DNA of 64,000 nucleotides from Oscillospiraceae bacterium (GTDB lineage: Bacteria; Bacillota; Clostridia; Oscillospirales; Oscillospiraceae), in contig SVLI01000002.1 of assembly GCA_015068035.1 (NCBI GenBank), positions 186,001 to 250,000 of the forward strand, in the 5' to 3' direction. This document shows positions 63,628 to 64,000 of the stretch, in pieces. Made by a program: the position numbers and the translations under genes. Under the pieces are notes generated by a model. That model made no database searches, had not been told where the DNA came from, and saw nothing but the letters and a program-made list of their open reading frames with translations. How positions within the stretch are numbered: position 1 is the stretch's first letter; each line of letters begins with the position of its first letter.

Positions 63628-63825
63628 TTACAGACCAAACCTCTTGTTGAACTTCTCAACACGGCCACTGGTGTCGACCAGCTTCTGCTTGCCCGTGTAG
63701 AAAGGATGACACTTGGAGCAAATCTCAACAGTGATGTCCTTCTTGGTGGATCCGGTCTCGATGACCTCGCCGCAGGCGCAGCGGATCGTGGTGGGCTGAT
63801 AGTTGGGATGGATGCCTTCCTTCAT
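63628..63825 (-). CDS. rpmE: Ribosomal protein L31, zinc-binding type
   Basis: A 65-residue 50S protein. It carries the zinc ligands C16, C18, C36 and C39 (CACG, CSKC), the C+ form of L31, and the family ending [20 protein letters not shown]. It is monocistronic with its own promoter and terminator. The C+ form in this organism means that Zur-controlled C- paralogues, if any, lie elsewhere. Confidence 0.96.
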   Translation of the reverse strand: MKEGIHPNYQPTTIRCACGEVIETGSTKKDITVEICSKCHPFYTGKQKLVDTSGRVEKFNKRFGL

Positions 63826-63883
63826 CTATATTCACCTCTTTCGTGGTTATCTGAAAAACTCTTGCGCTAAAGGCGCAGAATGC

Positions 63884-63912
63884 ATTTTAACACAGCATTT
63901 TCGGTATTGCAA
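63884..63912 (-). promoter_or_regulatory. Promoter of rpmE
   Basis: -35 TTGCAA (63907-63912), 17-base spacer, -10 TAAAAT (63884-63889). Confidence 0.75.
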
Positions 63913-63941
63913 GCTTTTTTTGAAAATCTTTCTTCGGCTTT

Positions 63942-64000
63942 TTATTTCCCCGTCAGCGGAATCTCCACGCTCTCGCCCGTGAACAGGAAAACCAGCACGC
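63942..64000 (-). CDS. C-terminal end of an unidentified protein (enters from the right edge)
   Basis: Reading in from the right edge, an open frame of 18 residues ends in VEIPLTGK with TAA at 63942-63944. The codons use GC-rich third bases like neighbouring genes. The tail TGESVEIPLTGK looks like a beta-strand end. Too little is present to name the family. Confidence 0.4.
   Translation of the reverse strand, partial: VLVFLFTGESVEIPLTGK

Overview
The window looks like chromosome from a GC-rich, anaerobic, low-phylum-GC-outlier Firmicute, most likely a gut clostridium of the Oscillospiraceae/Ruminococcaceae type. The evidence is strong Shine-Dalgarno sites, sigma-A promoters with 17-base spacers, a perfect CIRCE element before groES-groEL, CsoR, PadR and MerR regulators, ribonuclease Y, a zinc-type L31, a glycyl radical enzyme and a molybdenum hydroxylase. 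The taxon is an inference; no rRNA is present. No transposase, integrase, phage or CRISPR array was found.

Layout. 1-9.3 kb: start of a gene that leaves the window, an iron-sulfur flavoprotein, TraX-like and zinc-ribbon membrane proteins, murI, a csoR-copA copper operon whose ATPase is fused to a CopZ-like domain, tRNA-Ala(CGC), an array of small hairpins, a methyltransferase gene bracketed by imperfect direct repeats, and a QueG-like ferredoxin protein. 9.4-13.7 kb: a sortase-like remnant, a CoA-disulfide reductase/rhodanese, and a padR-DUF1700-DUF4097 operon. 13.9-26.8 kb: one long minus-strand operon around a Mop-type molybdenum aldehyde oxidoreductase, with MobA-like, phosphatase/HD, radical SAM, flavin/iron-sulfur, zinc-ribbon, C-GCAxxG-C-C, methyltransferase, AMP-ligase and XdhC proteins, then an iron alcohol dehydrogenase. 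26.9-36.5 kb: a catabolic block with a glycyl radical enzyme, its activase, a UroD-like protein, two tandem type-B carboxylesterases and a GH51 arabinofuranosidase. 36.6-46.2 kb: a type IV pilus/type II secretion-like operon (PilB, PilC, pilin, prepilin peptidase, fused PilM-PilN, PilO, minor pseudopilins) ending in an unusual pseudopilin fused to a CHAP amidase domain. 46.4-64 kb: mainly housekeeping genes (groEL, groES, lipid kinase, RNA methyltransferase, prmA, FNT channel, a GH1-like protein lacking its acid/base glutamate, a PurN-like protein, mnmG, mnmA, secG, a sugar nucleotidyltransferase, a MerR-controlled ABC transporter, rny, rpmE).

The best candidate for an under-described system is the molybdenum-hydroxylase operon. 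Its radical SAM protein carries the double cysteine motif that I associate with pterin-methylating MJ0619-like enzymes, and it sits among MobA-like and XdhC proteins and a second methyltransferase. This suggests a dedicated pathway that modifies or loads the pterin cofactor. Other items worth attention are the pseudopilin-CHAP fusion, the hairpin array and repeat-flanked methyltransferase cassette beside tRNA-Ala, and the GH1-like and PurN-like proteins with altered catalytic residues.
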